A stretch of 18,603 bases of DNA from Candidatus Propionivibrio dominans (GCA_016709335.1 JADJNC010000039.1:1-18603); one strand, 5' to 3'. Positions 8,705-18,264 are shown, numbered from the stretch's first letter. Numbers and translations: made by a program. The notes: a model not told the origin generated them from the sequence alone.

Positions 8705-9649
8705 ATGGAATTTTTCCGCATCAAGAAGGACATCCCCTTCATGCGCTACGCGCTGGTGTTCAACGTCATTTCGTTGCTCACCTTCCTGCTCGCCGTTTTC
8801 TTTCTGTTCAGTCGCGGACTGCACCTTTCCGTCGAATTCACCGGCGGCACGCTGATTGAGGTGAACTACGCACAGGCCGCCAATCTGGAACAGATTCGCC
8901 AAGGGCTCGGTCGCGCCGGTTATACCGATATCGCCGTGCAGAACTTCGGCTCCAGCCAGGATGTGATGATTCGTCTGCCGCTCAGGAGCGAGCAGAACTC
9001 GGCCAGGATCGGTGAATCGGTGATGACGGCGCTTGACGCCGAAGCGCCGGGCGCTACGCTGCGCCGCGTTGAATTCGTCGGCCCGCAGGTCGGCAAGGAA
9101 CTCGCCGAGAACGGCGCAATGGCCTTGCTGCTGGTTATCGTCGGTATCGTGCTCTACCTGGCCATGCGCTTCGAGTGGCGATTCTCGGTCTCGGCCATCA
9201 TCGCCAACCTGCACGACGTTGTCATCATTCTCGGTTTCTTTGCCTTCTTCCAGTGGGAGTTCTCACTTTCCGTACTGGCCGCAGTGCTGGCCGTGCTCGG
9301 TTACTCGGTCAACGAATCGGTCGTCGTCTTCGACCGTGTGCGCGAAACTTTCAAGAAGGTGCGTGGCCTGACGACGCGGCAAGTACTTGACCACGCCATC
9401 ACCAGTACCATCTCGCGCACCATCATCACGCACGGCTCGACGCAGCTCATGGTGCTGTCCATGCTGCTTTTCGGCGGTGCAACGCTGCACTACTTCGCAC
9501 TGGCACTGACCATCGGCATCTGCTTCGGAATTTACTCGTCGGTCCTCGTCGCCAGCCCGCTGGTCATGTGGCTGGGCGTCTCGCGCGAGAACTTCATCAA
9601 ACCGAAGAAGCAGATCGAGGGAGCCAACGAGGACGGCGCGGTTGTCTGA
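8705..9649 (+). CDS. secF: Protein translocase subunit SecF
   Basis: This 314-residue inner-membrane partner of SecD starts 12 bases after the secD stop (AAGGA lies in the gap). The N-terminal MEFFRIKKDIPFMRYALVFNVISLLTFLLAVFFLF is the first helix. SVEFTGGTLIEV is the SecF hallmark. After a periplasmic domain (about 40-125), FVGPQVGKELAENGAMALLLVIVGIVLYL begins the five-helix C-terminal region, containing RFSVSAIIANLHDVVIILGFFAF and GYSVNESVVVFDRVRE, the conserved RND-like core. No frameshift. It ends the queA-to-secF block. Confidence 0.98.
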   Translation: MEFFRIKKDIPFMRYALVFNVISLLTFLLAVFFLFSRGLHLSVEFTGGTLIEVNYAQAANLEQIRQGLGRAGYTDIAVQNFGSSQDVMIRLPLRSEQNSARIGESVMTALDAEAPGATLRRVEFVGPQVGKELAENGAMALLLVIVGIVLYLAMRFEWRFSVSAIIANLHDVVIILGFFAFFQWEFSLSVLAAVLAVLGYSVNESVVVFDRVRETFKKVRGLTTRQVLDHAITSTISRTIITHGSTQLMVLSMLLFGGATLHYFALALTIGICFGIYSSVLVASPLVMWLGVSRENFIKPKKQIEGANEDGAVV

Positions 9650-9693
9650 ACATTGCTTCTGATTCGATGGATTCTTCTATGTCGAATGACATG

Positions 9694-9835
9694 GAAACGC
9701 TTCACCACCAAGGCAGCGCGAAGCCTCCCTGAAGAGGGACAAAGGACACCAAGAATCACCAAGAAAACAAAAAGTTAACTTGTTCTTCCTTGGTGCCCCC
9801 TTGGTGCACTTGGTGACTTGGTGGTTCGCTTTTTC
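9694..9835. repeat. CACCAAG-type palindromic repeat downstream of secF
   Basis: The outer arms are GAAACGCTTCACCACCAAG (9694-9712) and CTTGGTGGTTCGCTTTTTC (9817-9835), which are near reverse complements. Inside are more CACCAAG units on the left and CTTGGTG units on the right, around a TTAAC centre. The left half carries an extra insert (about 9713-9742) absent from the second copy at 15737-15844. No ORF uses it. Confidence 0.75.
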
Positions 9836-10050
9836 ACATTGACTGACTGCAAGGCACTGAAAGATCTCAAGCATTGCCTTGATCGCGCCGTTCGTCCTGC
9901 GTGGCAGTTTTGGCGGCTCCGGCGCCTTGATTCCTGTACCGCCCACACCTGTTCCGGTAGCTAAGTGTTGAGCCCTCCGCTGGAAAATGCAAGTTGACAC
10001 TGCCTGTCAGCCTCGAAGACACTTGAGGCAAATCAAAGGGGGGTTGCAAA
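9836..10050. other. Gene-free leader of dcuB
   Basis: I see no gene here. A TTGACA hexamer (9994-9999) lies inside a TGACA-5-TGTCA inverted repeat, but no convincing -10 follows at the right distance. The last 30 bases carry an FNR-like site and the dcuB ribosome binding site. Confidence 0.4.
10023..10036 (+). promoter_or_regulatory. FNR/Anr-like site before dcuB
   Basis: TTGAGGCAAATCAA matches the oxygen-sensor consensus TTGAT-N4-ATCAA at nine of ten fixed positions. Anaerobic control of dcuB by FNR is established in E. coli. Here the site ends only 14 bases before the ATG, which is too close for ordinary activation, so it may act differently or be a coincidence. Confidence 0.3.
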
Positions 10051-11405
10051 ATGGATATCAGCATCGTTCTCGAGTTTCTCGTCATTCTGTTCTGCCTGCT
10101 GGTCGGCGCGCACTATGGCGGTTTCGCGCTGGGTCTGATCGGCGGCGTTGGCGTGCTGATTTTCACCTTTGTCTTCCACCTGCAACCCGGCAAGCCACCA
10201 ATAGACGTTCTGCTCACCATCATGGCGGTACTCGGCTGTGCCTCGGTGCTGCAGACCGCCGGCGGGCTCAACGTGATGATGCGCTTTGCCGAGAAAATCC
10301 TGCGTCGCCATCCGAAGCAGATTACTTTGCTGGCACCCTGACGACCTGGTCGCTGACCGTGATGTGCGGCACCGGCCACGTGGTGTACACCATGTTCCCG
10401 ATCATCTACGACATCGCCATAAAGAAGGGAATCCGTCCGGAGCGACCGATGGCGGTGGCGTCGATCGCCTCGCAGATCGGTATCTGCGCCTCGCCGGTAT
10501 CGGTGGCCGTGGTGTCGATGGTAGCCATTCTCGGCAGATCGCAAGGCATCGACGGACACCCGGTCAGCCTCATCGAACTGCTCTCCGTCGGCATGCCGGC
10601 GACGCTCTGCGGTGTCATCGTTGCCGCGCTGTGGAGCATGCGTCGCGGCAAGGATCTGGACAAGGACCCCGTATTTCAGGCCAAACTGCAGGACCCCGAG
10701 CAAAAGGCCTACATCTACGGTGAATCATCTACCCTGCTCGACAAGGTCTTCCCGAAGGAAGCCTACTGGGCCACCTGGATATTCTTCGCAGCCATCGGCG
10801 CCGTTGTCCTGCTCGGCGCATTTCCCGGGCTGCGTCCTGTGCTCGGTGAAGTCGGCAAGGCCAAGCCGCTGTCGATGAATCTGGCCATCCAGATGATGAT
10901 GCTCAGTTCCGGCGCCTTGATCCTCATGTTCTGCAAGGTACGCCCGCAGGAAATCCCGAACGGGACGGTTTTCAAGGCCGGCATGGTCGCCGTGATTTCC
11001 ATCTTCGGCGTCGCCTGGATGGCCGATACCGTATTTGAAGCGCATTTCGAACTGCTCAAGAACTCGCTGGCCGGAGTCGTCGCCACGCAGCCCTGGACCT
11101 ACGCCATTGTCCTGTTCATTGTTTCAAAGCTGGTCAACAGCCAGGCGGCGGCCATCGCCGCCATCGCGCCGATTGGCGTCAGCCTCGGTGTCGACCCGAA
11201 GATCATGGTCGCCTTCCTGCCGGCGGCATACGGTTACTTCATCCTGCCAACCTATGCCAGCGATCTGGCCTGTATCGGATTCGACCGCTCCGGTACAACA
11301 CGCATCGGCAAGTTCGTCATCAACCACAGCTTCATCATTCCCGGTCTGATCGGCGTCGGAACGGGTTGCCTGGTGGGCTGGCTGATAGTCAAAGTGCTTT
11401 TCTGA
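10051..11405 (+). CDS. dcuB: Anaerobic C4-dicarboxylate transporter DcuB (single-base frameshift in this sequence)
   Basis: DcuB exchanges fumarate, malate or aspartate for succinate across the inner membrane during anaerobic growth. The start at 10051 follows AAAGGGGGG. Frame one gives MDISIVLEFLVILFCLLVGA, then HLQPGKPPIDVLL and RHPKQITLLAP, and stops at 10341. One base is missing in or after the C run at 10336-10338. Continuing in the next frame gives TTWSLTVMCGTGHVVYTMFP, then IRPERPMAVASIASQIG, SPVSVAVVS, RGKDLDKD, SKLVNSQAAAIAAIAPI and FVINHSFIIPGLIGV to the stop at 11405. The repaired length of about 451 residues matches E. coli DcuB, and these motifs favour DcuB over DcuA. Either a sequencing error or a recent loss of function would explain the indel. 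Confidence 0.92.
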
Positions 11406-11424
11406 TTTGCCGCTGCCCCATGAC

Positions 11425-11444
11425 GTCCTGGTCCGTGCCAGGAC
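11425..11444. terminator. Hairpin between convergent genes
   Basis: GTCCTGG-6-CCAGGAC is a perfect 7-bp stem 20 bases after the dcuB stop and 38 bases beyond the end of the convergent minus-strand gene. There is no T-run on either side, so intrinsic termination is uncertain. Confidence 0.4.
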
Positions 11445-11482
11445 CTCGCTAGTTAACGGCATGGCATAAGAAGTTTGAACAC

Positions 11483-11803
11483 TCAAAACGCAAACACGTG
11501 TTTGATGCGCAGCGTTTTCTTCTCCTCGATCAAGGCCAATAGCCGGTCAATATTGGGATGCTTTCCCGGATGCGCACGGGCATCGTCAGTGTGCTCGGCA
11601 AAGAGTTCGAGCCCCTTTTTCGCCGCATCCGGCGTAATGGCGCCAAAAGTTTGCGCCAGATGATTATAGACAGCCAGCGAGCCCTGGCTTCCCGTCTTGT
11701 TCTCGATGGCAACCAGCACATTCCCTTCGGCATCAAGCAGATTGATCGCCGCCAGATGAGAAATACCAGGTAACTTCTTCAGATTCAAAGCAAATTGCGA
11801 CAC
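11483..11803 (-). CDS. Conserved small protein, DUF2322-like
   Basis: This 106-residue soluble protein begins MSQFALNLKKLPGISHLAAI and continues LLDAEGNVLVAIENKTGSQGSLAVYNHL, with AEHTDDARAHPGKHPNIDRLLALIEE near the end. The pattern recalls the DUF2322 family of small proteobacterial proteins of unknown function; this is from memory and not a search. No catalytic motif, signal peptide or transmembrane segment is seen. It follows the zinc-ribbon membrane protein gene on the same strand by 31 bases and may be the last gene of the purB transcript. It converges with dcuB. Confidence 0.75.
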   Translation of the reverse strand: MSQFALNLKKLPGISHLAAINLLDAEGNVLVAIENKTGSQGSLAVYNHLAQTFGAITPDAAKKGLELFAEHTDDARAHPGKHPNIDRLLALIEEKKTLRIKHVFAF

Positions 11804-11834
11804 GAATTGCGCTCCTGTTTATGCCGTTGGCTGA

Positions 11835-13494
<1,660 letters not shown>

Positions 13495-13572
13495 GGAACT
13501 CATCCTTTGCGGTTAGCCTTCTATTCTACCCGTCCGGAAAAATCTCCAGCGAACTGATCGCGGCGGGAATGT

Positions 13573-13578
13573 TATAAT
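13573..13578 (+). promoter_or_regulatory. Predicted -10 box of the glutathione S-transferase gene
   Basis: A consensus TATAAT lies 30 bases before the ATG at 13609, in the gap between the divergent purB and transferase genes. No good -35 is seen at 16-18 bases upstream. The implied leader is short (about 20 bases). Confidence 0.45.
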
Positions 13579-13608
13579 TTGGTGAAATTTTTCGTCAACA
13601 GGCAGCCA

Positions 13609-14217
13609 ATGAAGCTTATCGGATCACTCACCAGCCCCTACGTCCGCAAGGTGCGCATCGTTCTGGCCGAAAAGAAAATCGATTACGATTTCGTGCTTGA
13701 CTCCCCCTGGACTCCTGAATCGAATATTCCGGATATCAATCCGCTCGGCAAGATCCCGGTGCTGGTGCTTGACGACGAGACGGTACTGTTTGATTCGCGG
13801 GTAATCAGCGAATACCTCGACAATGTCGCTCCGAACAACAAGCTGATGCCCGCGCCAAACCGCGAGCGGACCGAGGTCAAGCGCTGGGAAGCGCTCGCTG
13901 ACGGCATTTGCGATGCCGCCGCACTGTCATTTCTCGAGAAAAAACGTCCTGCCAAACAGCAAAGCGCCGACTGGATCGAGCGTCAGGAAAACAAGATTCT
14001 GCGCAGCCTCGACTACATGGCCGAGCAACTCGGTGAAAACAACTGGTGCATGGGTACGCACTTCACCTTGGCTGAAATCGCCTCGGGTTGCGCACTCGGC
14101 TACCTTGCCTTCCGCTTTCCCGAGATCGACTGGAGCAAAAAGCACCCCAACCTCGCCCGCCTGTACGCCAAGCTGATGCAGCGAGCGGCGTTTGCCGACA
14201 CCGTTCCGCAGGGCTGA
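13609..14217 (+). CDS. Glutathione S-transferase family protein, YibF-like
   Basis: This 202-residue protein has a thioredoxin-fold N-terminal domain and an all-helical C-terminal domain. MKLIGSLTSPYVRKVRIVLAEK carries the Ser likely to activate glutathione. NPLGKIPVLVLDD holds the cis-proline, and ETVLFDSRVISEYLD has the conserved residues that hold glutathione. The C-terminal part (RWEALADGICDAAALSFLEKKRPA, then SLDYMAEQL and FTLAEIASGCALGYLAFRFP) matches my memory of E. coli YibF, which has the same length. The substrate is unknown. The start at 13609 was preferred to 13579 because it matches the family N-terminus and lies downstream of the -10 box; the ribosome site (CAGG) is weak. It is divergent from purB. 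Confidence 0.9.
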   Translation: MKLIGSLTSPYVRKVRIVLAEKKIDYDFVLDSPWTPESNIPDINPLGKIPVLVLDDETVLFDSRVISEYLDNVAPNNKLMPAPNRERTEVKRWEALADGICDAAALSFLEKKRPAKQQSADWIERQENKILRSLDYMAEQLGENNWCMGTHFTLAEIASGCALGYLAFRFPEIDWSKKHPNLARLYAKLMQRAAFADTVPQG

Positions 14218-14395
14218 TCGTTTTATCAGGGGCCGCCGGCTGGGATCACCGTCCTGCCTGCTGAAATGCCAATAGCGTTGGCAACAAGCCGTAAGCAGGT
14301 CGACCGCTAACAGCGCTTTGTCTGCCCCAAAGGGTCTGTTTAACAAGCTCGCAACTCAGGTTGAAGTGTTCCTGAAGGCGTTTTGCCAACAACGA

Positions 14396-14875
14396 CTAGC
14401 TCGATAACGAGGCATGCTCCCAACGGAAAGCGATCTGCCTGTTGTTTTTAAGATACTCGAGCAGCCTGACCGGCGTCATCAGGGCGGTGTTGCCGAGAAA
14501 TTCCGGATTGGGGATGTTGAATACGGCAAGGTCGCGGTCGACAATATCCAGGCCATTGTCCGATGCCAGTTCGACAAGCTGTGTCACCCTTTCAGTCACC
14601 GATTGCGGCGAGGTATAGGGCACCAGTATCCAGAAGTCATTACCTTCACGGGCAACCAGATCGGTTTTGCGGAAAGCCTGGCGCAGTTGTTTCGCGAGTT
14701 GGCATAGCATATCCAGGGCCTGCTTTGCCCCGTAAGTGTTACCCAGTGATTCCCTGTTGTGAAAACAGACGTTGATCAACCCGAAGTTCAAGGCCTCGGG
14801 GTTGCGCTCGTGTAGAGCCATCAGCCACTCCAGGGTAATCATGAAACGATCATGGGCATCGATTTCTTCTTGCAT
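14396..14875 (-). CDS. Degenerate GGDEF-domain protein, possible c-di-GMP receptor
   Basis: The 159 residues form little more than one GGDEF-like fold. ALNFGLINVCFHNRESLGNT aligns with the start of the domain, but the metal-binding Asp is missing. FRKTDLVAREGNDFWILVPY aligns with the signature region: the active-site GGDEF is replaced by GNDFW (residues 78-82), so diguanylate cyclase activity is unlikely. The inhibitory-site motif RxxD is kept at the right spacing (Arg69, Asp72), so the protein could still bind c-di-GMP, as PelD does through such a site. There is no transmembrane segment or second domain. The start has AAGG seven bases upstream. It is the last gene before the convergent transferase and lies 84 bases after the DprE2-like gene. 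Confidence 0.7.
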   Translation of the reverse strand: MQEEIDAHDRFMITLEWLMALHERNPEALNFGLINVCFHNRESLGNTYGAKQALDMLCQLAKQLRQAFRKTDLVAREGNDFWILVPYTSPQSVTERVTQLVELASDNGLDIVDRDLAVFNIPNPEFLGNTALMTPVRLLEYLKNNRQIAFRWEHASLSS

Positions 14876-14959
14876 AAAAACACCTTAGGGTTATCGCCTC
14901 AATGGCTGCAATCTAGCACCTAAGCCGTCAATGGGGCAAGCTGAGTGTGCCAGGCTCGC

Positions 14960-15697
14960 TCACAGGGAAAGACGTTTGAACACCCGCTCCGGGATGTGCC
15001 GGATGATGAACATGATCAGGTACCAGAATCCGGGCAGATAGACTTCGTCGCTTTTCCTGTCGATTGCCCGCACGATGCCACGCGCGATGCTTGCCGGTTT
15101 AGCCCACAGCGCACCCTTGCTGAACGCCGCCGTCATCGGCGTATCGACGAAGCCCGGCTTGATCGTCAGCACGTGCACGCCCTTCCTGGCCAGACGATTG
15201 CGCAGGCCCTGCAGGAAGAGACCGACCATACCCTTTGCCGCACCATAGACGTAATTGCTCTGCCGGCCACGATCCCCGGCCACCGAACCGATGACGGCCA
15301 GGCTTCCCCTGCCCTGCGTCTCGAACTTTTCACCCAGCAGTGTAGCCAGCGCAACGACCGACAGTCCGTTGCAGTCGATTTCCCTGAGCGTCAACTCGAC
15401 CGAAGCTTGGCATGCCTTCTGGTCCGGCAACGAACCGTGGGCGATGAGCGCGACGTCCAGCCCGCCGATAGTCAGTTCGGCCGCTTCGAGCATGGCCCCA
15501 TGCGCCGGAATGTCGCAGGCATCCATCACGAAACTGCCCACCGCAGCAGCTCCGCGCACACGCAAATCGGCGGCAATCACTTCGAGCCGATCGGCCCGGC
15601 GCCCCACCAGAAACAGCGCATCCCCCCGCGCCGCCCAAAGCCGCGCCGTCGCCTCGGCGATGGCCGAAGTCGCACCAATGATCAGGATTCTCTGCAT
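14960..15697 (-). CDS. Short-chain dehydrogenase, DprE2-like
   Basis: This 245-residue NAD(P)H-dependent reductase has a Rossmann fold. The cofactor motif is GATSAIAEATARLWAARG (from residue 8). The catalytic set is Asn110, Ser138 (AVIGS), Tyr151 and Lys155 (YVYGAAK), and KPGFVDTPMTAAF follows. The C-terminus (FWYLIMFIIRHIPERVFKRL) is hydrophobic and may sit at the membrane, as expected for a lipid-linked substrate. The resemblance to DprE2, which reduces the 2-keto polyprenyl-phosphate pentose made by DprE1, is supported by the DprE1-like gene upstream on the same strand. GGGAG precedes the start by seven bases. The substrate is inferred; other SDR roles remain possible. Confidence 0.85.
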   Translation of the reverse strand: MQRILIIGATSAIAEATARLWAARGDALFLVGRRADRLEVIAADLRVRGAAAVGSFVMDACDIPAHGAMLEAAELTIGGLDVALIAHGSLPDQKACQASVELTLREIDCNGLSVVALATLLGEKFETQGRGSLAVIGSVAGDRGRQSNYVYGAAKGMVGLFLQGLRNRLARKGVHVLTIKPGFVDTPMTAAFSKGALWAKPASIARGIVRAIDRKSDEVYLPGFWYLIMFIIRHIPERVFKRLSL

Positions 15698-15736
15698 GAA
15701 ACCACTCCCAAAACTGCTGATCGGTAAAGTTCAAGT

Positions 15737-15844
15737 GCTTCACCACCAAGTCACCAAGTTCACCAAGGGGGCACCAAGAAAAGCCATGTTATCTTTTGGT
15801 TTTCTTGGTGAATCTTCGTGTTCTTGGTGTCTTGGTGGTGAAGC
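15737..15844. repeat. CACCAAG-type palindromic repeat inside the dprE-like cluster
   Basis: The outer arms 15737-15758 and 15823-15844 match at 21 of 22 positions as reverse complements; both contain GCTTCACCACCAAG or its complement. Between them are further CACCAAG/CTTGGTG units and an A/T-rich centre. It is a second copy of the family at 9694-9835 and nearly fills the 177-base gap between the DprE1-like and DprE2-like genes. Confidence 0.8.
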
Positions 15845-15874
15845 TTTTTCCATGCCTTTTAAAACCACTGACTA

Positions 15875-17164
15875 TCACGGCAGAACCCGCCGCGCAAAAC
15901 CGGATGAAAACTTCGGATCAATATACGGCATGAATTCGCTCAGGCGTGGAGTGCTGCGCCGGAAAAACTCGCCGCTCATGCGTGCATCCTTGGCCGCGTA
16001 GAGACGTCCGCCGGCGGCTCCGACCATGGCATCGAGGCGTTCGAACAACGCCAGCGTCGGCGCCCCCCGATTCGGGAAATCGAGAGCCAGCGTCACGCCC
16101 GGCATCGGGAAAGACAGCAGGCCAGGGCTGGTCAGATGGCCGAAGGTTTTCAAAACGGCGAGGAAAGACCCCTGCCCGCTCGCCGCAATGAAGCGCAGGA
16201 TATCATCCAGCGCCGTGCGCGCGACCATCGGCAAAACGAACTGATACTGGTAAAAAGCCTGCCGGCCGTACAGCCGGTTCCAGTGCGCGACGGCGTCTAG
16301 CGGATAAAAGAACGGCTCGTAGTGCACCACGGCCTGCGCCGGCAAGGGACGATGATAATAGGCCTGATTGAAGACGCGCAGCGACGCCCCATTGACCAGC
16401 GAGAAGGGCCAGTCCGGTGGCAACGTCAGCGGCAGACTCCCGGGTTTCCCGGGCACGTCCGCCAGGTCACCAGCGGCCGCGTGGTCCCCCGCCACGAAGA
16501 TGCCGCGCGGCGTTGCCGCCAGGCAGTCGATCCACGCCACCGTGTACTCGTGACTGGCCTCTGCCGTGGCGTTGCGCGAAAAAAATTCATCCAGCCCGTT
16601 AAAGCGGTAGTTCTCGATGGCCATGCCAACGCCGGCAATCCGCTTCAACTCCATCTCGACCCAGGTGATCAGGCCGGTCAGTCCCAGCCCGCCAATCGTC
16701 GCCGCGAACCAGTCCGCATTTTCGCCGGGCGAACAGAGGCGGCGGGAACCGTCGGAACGCAGCAGTTCGAAGCGCCGCACATGACATCCGAACGTCCCTG
16801 CGCCGTGGTGGTTCTTGCCGTGAACGTCATTGGCAATGGCACCACCGACGGTGATGAACCGTGTTCCCGGCGTTACCGGCAGAAACCAGCCGCGCGGAAC
16901 AAAGACATCGAGAATCTCGGAGAGAAGGACTCCGGCTTCACAGCGCAGCACGCCGCTGGCCTCGTCAAAGGCGATGAAACGATCCAGGCCACGCGTGTGC
17001 AGCAGGGTCGCGCCACCGTTCAGACAGACATCGCCATAACTGCGTCCATTGCCGTAGGCCAGCAGGCTGCCGTCAAGCTCCGGCAGCGCCGCCGCCCGCT
17101 CAGCCCACCAGCGTTCGTATGCGGCCGCATCGCCAGGTAATCGCCCCCATGAACGCAGTGTCAT
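15875..17164 (-). CDS. FAD-linked oxidase, DprE1-like
   Basis: This 429-residue protein belongs to the vanillyl-alcohol-oxidase-type FAD family and resembles DprE1, which oxidises the 2'-hydroxyl of decaprenylphosphoryl ribose. FAD-binding hallmarks are AYGNGRSYGDVCLNGG (36-51) and TPGTRFITVGGAIANDVHGK followed by NHHGAGTFG (98-126), with His115 at the place of mycobacterial His132. Near the C-terminus, SFLAVLKTFG and the stretch YAAKDARM hold Lys339 and Lys392, matching DprE1 Lys367 and Lys418. The DprE1 cysteine 387, target of benzothiazinones, is replaced by Ala360 (VTLALDFP). Its ATG lies one base after the stop of the flippase-like gene, so the two are tightly coupled. Polyprenyl-phosphate ribose as substrate is inference from family and context. 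Confidence 0.88.
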   Translation of the reverse strand: MTLRSWGRLPGDAAAYERWWAERAAALPELDGSLLAYGNGRSYGDVCLNGGATLLHTRGLDRFIAFDEASGVLRCEAGVLLSEILDVFVPRGWFLPVTPGTRFITVGGAIANDVHGKNHHGAGTFGCHVRRFELLRSDGSRRLCSPGENADWFAATIGGLGLTGLITWVEMELKRIAGVGMAIENYRFNGLDEFFSRNATAEASHEYTVAWIDCLAATPRGIFVAGDHAAAGDLADVPGKPGSLPLTLPPDWPFSLVNGASLRVFNQAYYHRPLPAQAVVHYEPFFYPLDAVAHWNRLYGRQAFYQYQFVLPMVARTALDDILRFIAASGQGSFLAVLKTFGHLTSPGLLSFPMPGVTLALDFPNRGAPTLALFERLDAMVGAAGGRLYAAKDARMSGEFFRRSTPRLSEFMPYIDPKFSSGFARRVLP

Positions 17165-17165
17165 A

Positions 17166-18107
17166 TCAGCGTGTCCTGGTCAGGAAAATCGCACCCAGCC
17201 CGACCGCAAACCACAGCGTCGCCAGTCGGCAGATCAGCGTCGCCGTGACCGCCGCCGGCTCGGGGAAACCGTTCACTACCAGCAGGCCGATCATGGCCGC
17301 CTCGCTGCTGCCGAGGCCGCCGGGAAGAAAGGAAAGCGCACCGACCAGCATGGCAAAGGCATAGATGAAGACTGCCGTCGTCAGCGGCAGTGGATGCCCG
17401 AGCGCAGCGAGCAGCCACCAGAAACCGAAGCCTTCGGCAAACCAGGCAAGGACCCCGATTGCCAGACCCATGGCCATCGCCGTCACTGAAAAACAGCGGC
17501 GAAAATGCAGGACGATCTCGCACAACTTGGCCAGCAGCCTTGCCCATTGCTGTGTTCGTTTCATTGCCCAGTTATCGATGGCCGTGATCAACCCCGTCCA
17601 CTGCACCAGCACCAGGAAAACAATAACAGCGGCCAGCGCCAGCCCGACCACCGGCCGCGCCGGGGCATAAGCCCACAGCCCGACGGCGGTAAGTACCAGG
17701 ATGGCCAGCAGATCGCTGACCCGCTCGGCGAAGAAGGCAGCCAGACTGGCGGGCGCCGGCACGCCATGAGGCTTGAGCAACAGCGAACGCAGCGTCTCGC
17801 CGAGTTTGCCGGGGCTGGTGGTCAGGGCGAAACCGGAGAAATAAACCGCGAGGTTGATGCGCCAGGGCACCGGTGCGTCAAGCAGCGCCAGGTAACGCGC
17901 CCAGCGCAGAAAACGCAGCAGGTAATTGCCGAGCGATAGCGCCAGCAGACCGATCAGCACCAAAGGGCCGACCTGAACGACGGCCGCCACCACCTCCCGC
18001 CAGCCTGCCCACAGCGAAAGCCCAAGATAGCCAAGCGCCGCCAGCGCAACGCTCCAGAGAACGGCGCGAAACGGAAGCTTGAGTGAAGGAGGAAGACTCA
18101 AAAGCAA
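17166..18107 (-). CDS. Flippase-like integral membrane protein (LPG synthase TM family)
   Basis: This protein of about 311-313 residues has seven or eight hydrophobic helices and belongs to the UPF0104/lysylphosphatidylglycerol synthase transmembrane family. Recognisable parts are NYLLRFLRWARYLALLDAPVPW, then FSGFALTTSPGKLGETLRSLLLK, FFAERVSDLLAILVL, and FLPGGLGSSEAAMIGLLVVNG near the end. The catalytic synthase domain is absent, so lipid aminoacylation is unlikely. Next to DprE1- and DprE2-like genes, a role in flipping a polyprenyl-phosphate sugar is plausible but unproven. No ATG is present: an in-frame stop lies at 18114-18116. Starts are TTG at 18107 or TTG at 18101; the latter has AAGG nine bases upstream and is preferred. 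A palindromic repeat begins just upstream. Confidence 0.85.
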   Translation of the reverse strand: MLLSLPPSLKLPFRAVLWSVALAALGYLGLSLWAGWREVVAAVVQVGPLVLIGLLALSLGNYLLRFLRWARYLALLDAPVPWRINLAVYFSGFALTTSPGKLGETLRSLLLKPHGVPAPASLAAFFAERVSDLLAILVLTAVGLWAYAPARPVVGLALAAVIVFLVLVQWTGLITAIDNWAMKRTQQWARLLAKLCEIVLHFRRCFSVTAMAMGLAIGVLAWFAEGFGFWWLLAALGHPLPLTTAVFIYAFAMLVGALSFLPGGLGSSEAAMIGLLVVNGFPEPAAVTATLICRLATLWFAVGLGAIFLTRTR

Positions 18108-18115
18108 GCGCCTTC

Positions 18116-18213
18116 AACACAGAGGGCGCAGAGGCGCAGAGAACGCCGAGATTTTTTTGAAAGGCAGGACACGAGTTTTTTCTCGGCGAGCTCTGCGTCT
18201 CTGCGTTCTCTGC
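18116..18213. repeat. CGCAGAG-type palindromic repeat between mnmA and flippase-like gene
   Basis: The left arm (18116-18152) is made of CAGAG and CGCAGAG units ending in CGCCGAGA. The right arm (18180-18213) is its near-perfect reverse complement, starting TCTCGGCG. Arms of about 33 bases flank a T- and A-rich centre. It fills most of the 157-base gap and abuts the TTG start of the flippase-like gene. Confidence 0.75.
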
Positions 18214-18264
18214 CCCACGGGATTTGCTTTGCGGCACGTCGAAAGCGCTTTTCCATCTTTAAAC

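Noticed and set aside
14945..15727. Plus-strand ORF of 260 codons opposite the DprE2-like gene
   Set aside because: It is antisense to a gene with a full SDR active site; the translation is rich in Arg, Gln and His with no domain pattern.
16322..17140. Plus-strand ORF of 272 codons opposite the DprE1-like gene
   Set aside because: It is a shadow of a gene with clear FAD-binding motifs on the other strand.
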